Positions 6,208 through 6,554 of a stretch of 6,554 nt of DNA are shown here, piece after piece (the first letter of the stretch is position 1; every line of letters starts with the position of its first letter). Source of the DNA: Candidatus Poribacteria bacterium (GTDB taxonomy: Bacteria > Poribacteria > WGA-4E > WGA-3G); NCBI GenBank assembly GCA_009845505.1, contig VXZL01000602.1, positions 5,826-12,379 of the forward strand, read 5' to 3'. The notes beneath the pieces were generated by a model. That model did not search any database and had not been told where the DNA came from. It saw nothing but the letters and a program-made list of their open reading frames with translations. Position numbers and translations under genes: made by a program.

Positions 6208-6554
6208 TTACCCACTCGCAGGATCCGCCGATTGACCATTATCTTCTTCGGAAACAACCTGTGGCATTGCATCGTCGGCTTGGCTGCTCCGCGCAACCGC
6301 CAGAGAGCGCATCACAGAAATGAGAAACCAGCCTAACAATCCGACCCCCGCACCAATACCCATCGCAATCCCTGCGCCTCTGGGTGTGGCGATCTTCTCC
6401 AATGTTTCTTCGTCTAACTCACACGAAACACCTTCAATATGTCTGATGGCAATCGTCCGCCTGTCACCATCTTCCACATACTCAATAGCGGGTGCGGTGT
6501 TACTATCTATTTTGATATCGGCACTTCCCGAAGGCGTACGAAGTTCCACTGTGT
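6208..6554 (-). CDS. Unrecognised small single-pass membrane protein, 5' partial
   Basis: The frame ends with TAA at 6210-6208 and is open to the window edge. A GTG at 6549-6547 could be the start, giving 113 residues, but the reading continues upstream as Thr-Val-Glu, so the gene is treated as truncated. Residues 1 to about 55 (from the GTG) are soluble and look beta-rich, with an ELDEETLEKI helix at 44-53. Residues about 58-80 form one membrane segment with GxxxG-like spacing (GAGIAMGIGAGVGLLGWFL). The tail from about 86 is polar and acidic. I do not recognise the family. It ends two bases before the mandelate racemase-family start, so the two are probably one transcript; a functional link is possible but unproven. 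Confidence 0.65.
   Translation of the reverse strand, partial: TVELRTPSGSADIKIDSNTAPAIEYVEDGDRRTIAIRHIEGVSCELDEETLEKIATPRGAGIAMGIGAGVGLLGWFLISVMRSLAVARSSQADDAMPQVVSEEDNGQSADPASG

Overview
The window looks like a piece of a Candidatus Poribacteria genome or a close relative. This is inference from protein style, not from a marker gene. Secreted WD40 proteins, cohesin/dockerin modules, a C-terminal domain carrying the YPNPFNPETW signature, and a WD40-metalloprotease fusion are what I associate with that lineage. No rRNA, tRNA, CRISPR array, prophage or complete insertion sequence is visible.

Layout. (1) 2-679, plus strand: the 3' part of an outer-membrane beta-barrel gene of PorV/PorQ (UPF0164) type, with EF-hand-like loops in its visible N-terminal part. 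(2) 680-900: a 221-base intergenic stretch with two related GTT-loop hairpins and a weak pair of inverted repeats. (3) 901-2523, plus: a secreted protein with four WD40 repeats, a cohesin-like domain, a dockerin and a type IX secretion-like (FlgD-Ig fold) C-terminal domain. (4) 2524-2669: intergenic, with an extended -10 promoter, a perfect 12-base palindrome in its spacer and a hairpin over the Shine-Dalgarno site. (5) 2670-3059, plus: a damaged small gene that starts like an antitoxin and contains a 43-base inverted repeat; a protein-like tail continues in another frame. (6) 3117-4988, plus: a secreted seven-bladed WD40 propeller fused to a metzincin-type zinc protease. (7) 5012-6205, minus: a mandelate racemase/muconate lactonizing enzyme family protein with intact metal ligands and His-Asp dyad. 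(8) 6208-6554, minus: the 3' part of a small single-pass membrane protein, two bases upstream of gene 7 and probably co-transcribed with it.

How they fit together. The plus-strand genes all concern the envelope or exterior: a barrel of the family that in Bacteroidota includes the carrier for type IX cargo, a protein with a type IX-like C-terminal domain, and a secreted propeller-protease. The minus-strand pair is a separate metabolic unit that converges on the protease gene with a 23-base gap. I see no clear new defence or biosynthetic system. The most interesting items are the multidomain secreted proteins, the covarying hairpins, and the broken antitoxin-like locus with its inverted repeat and controlled-looking promoter.
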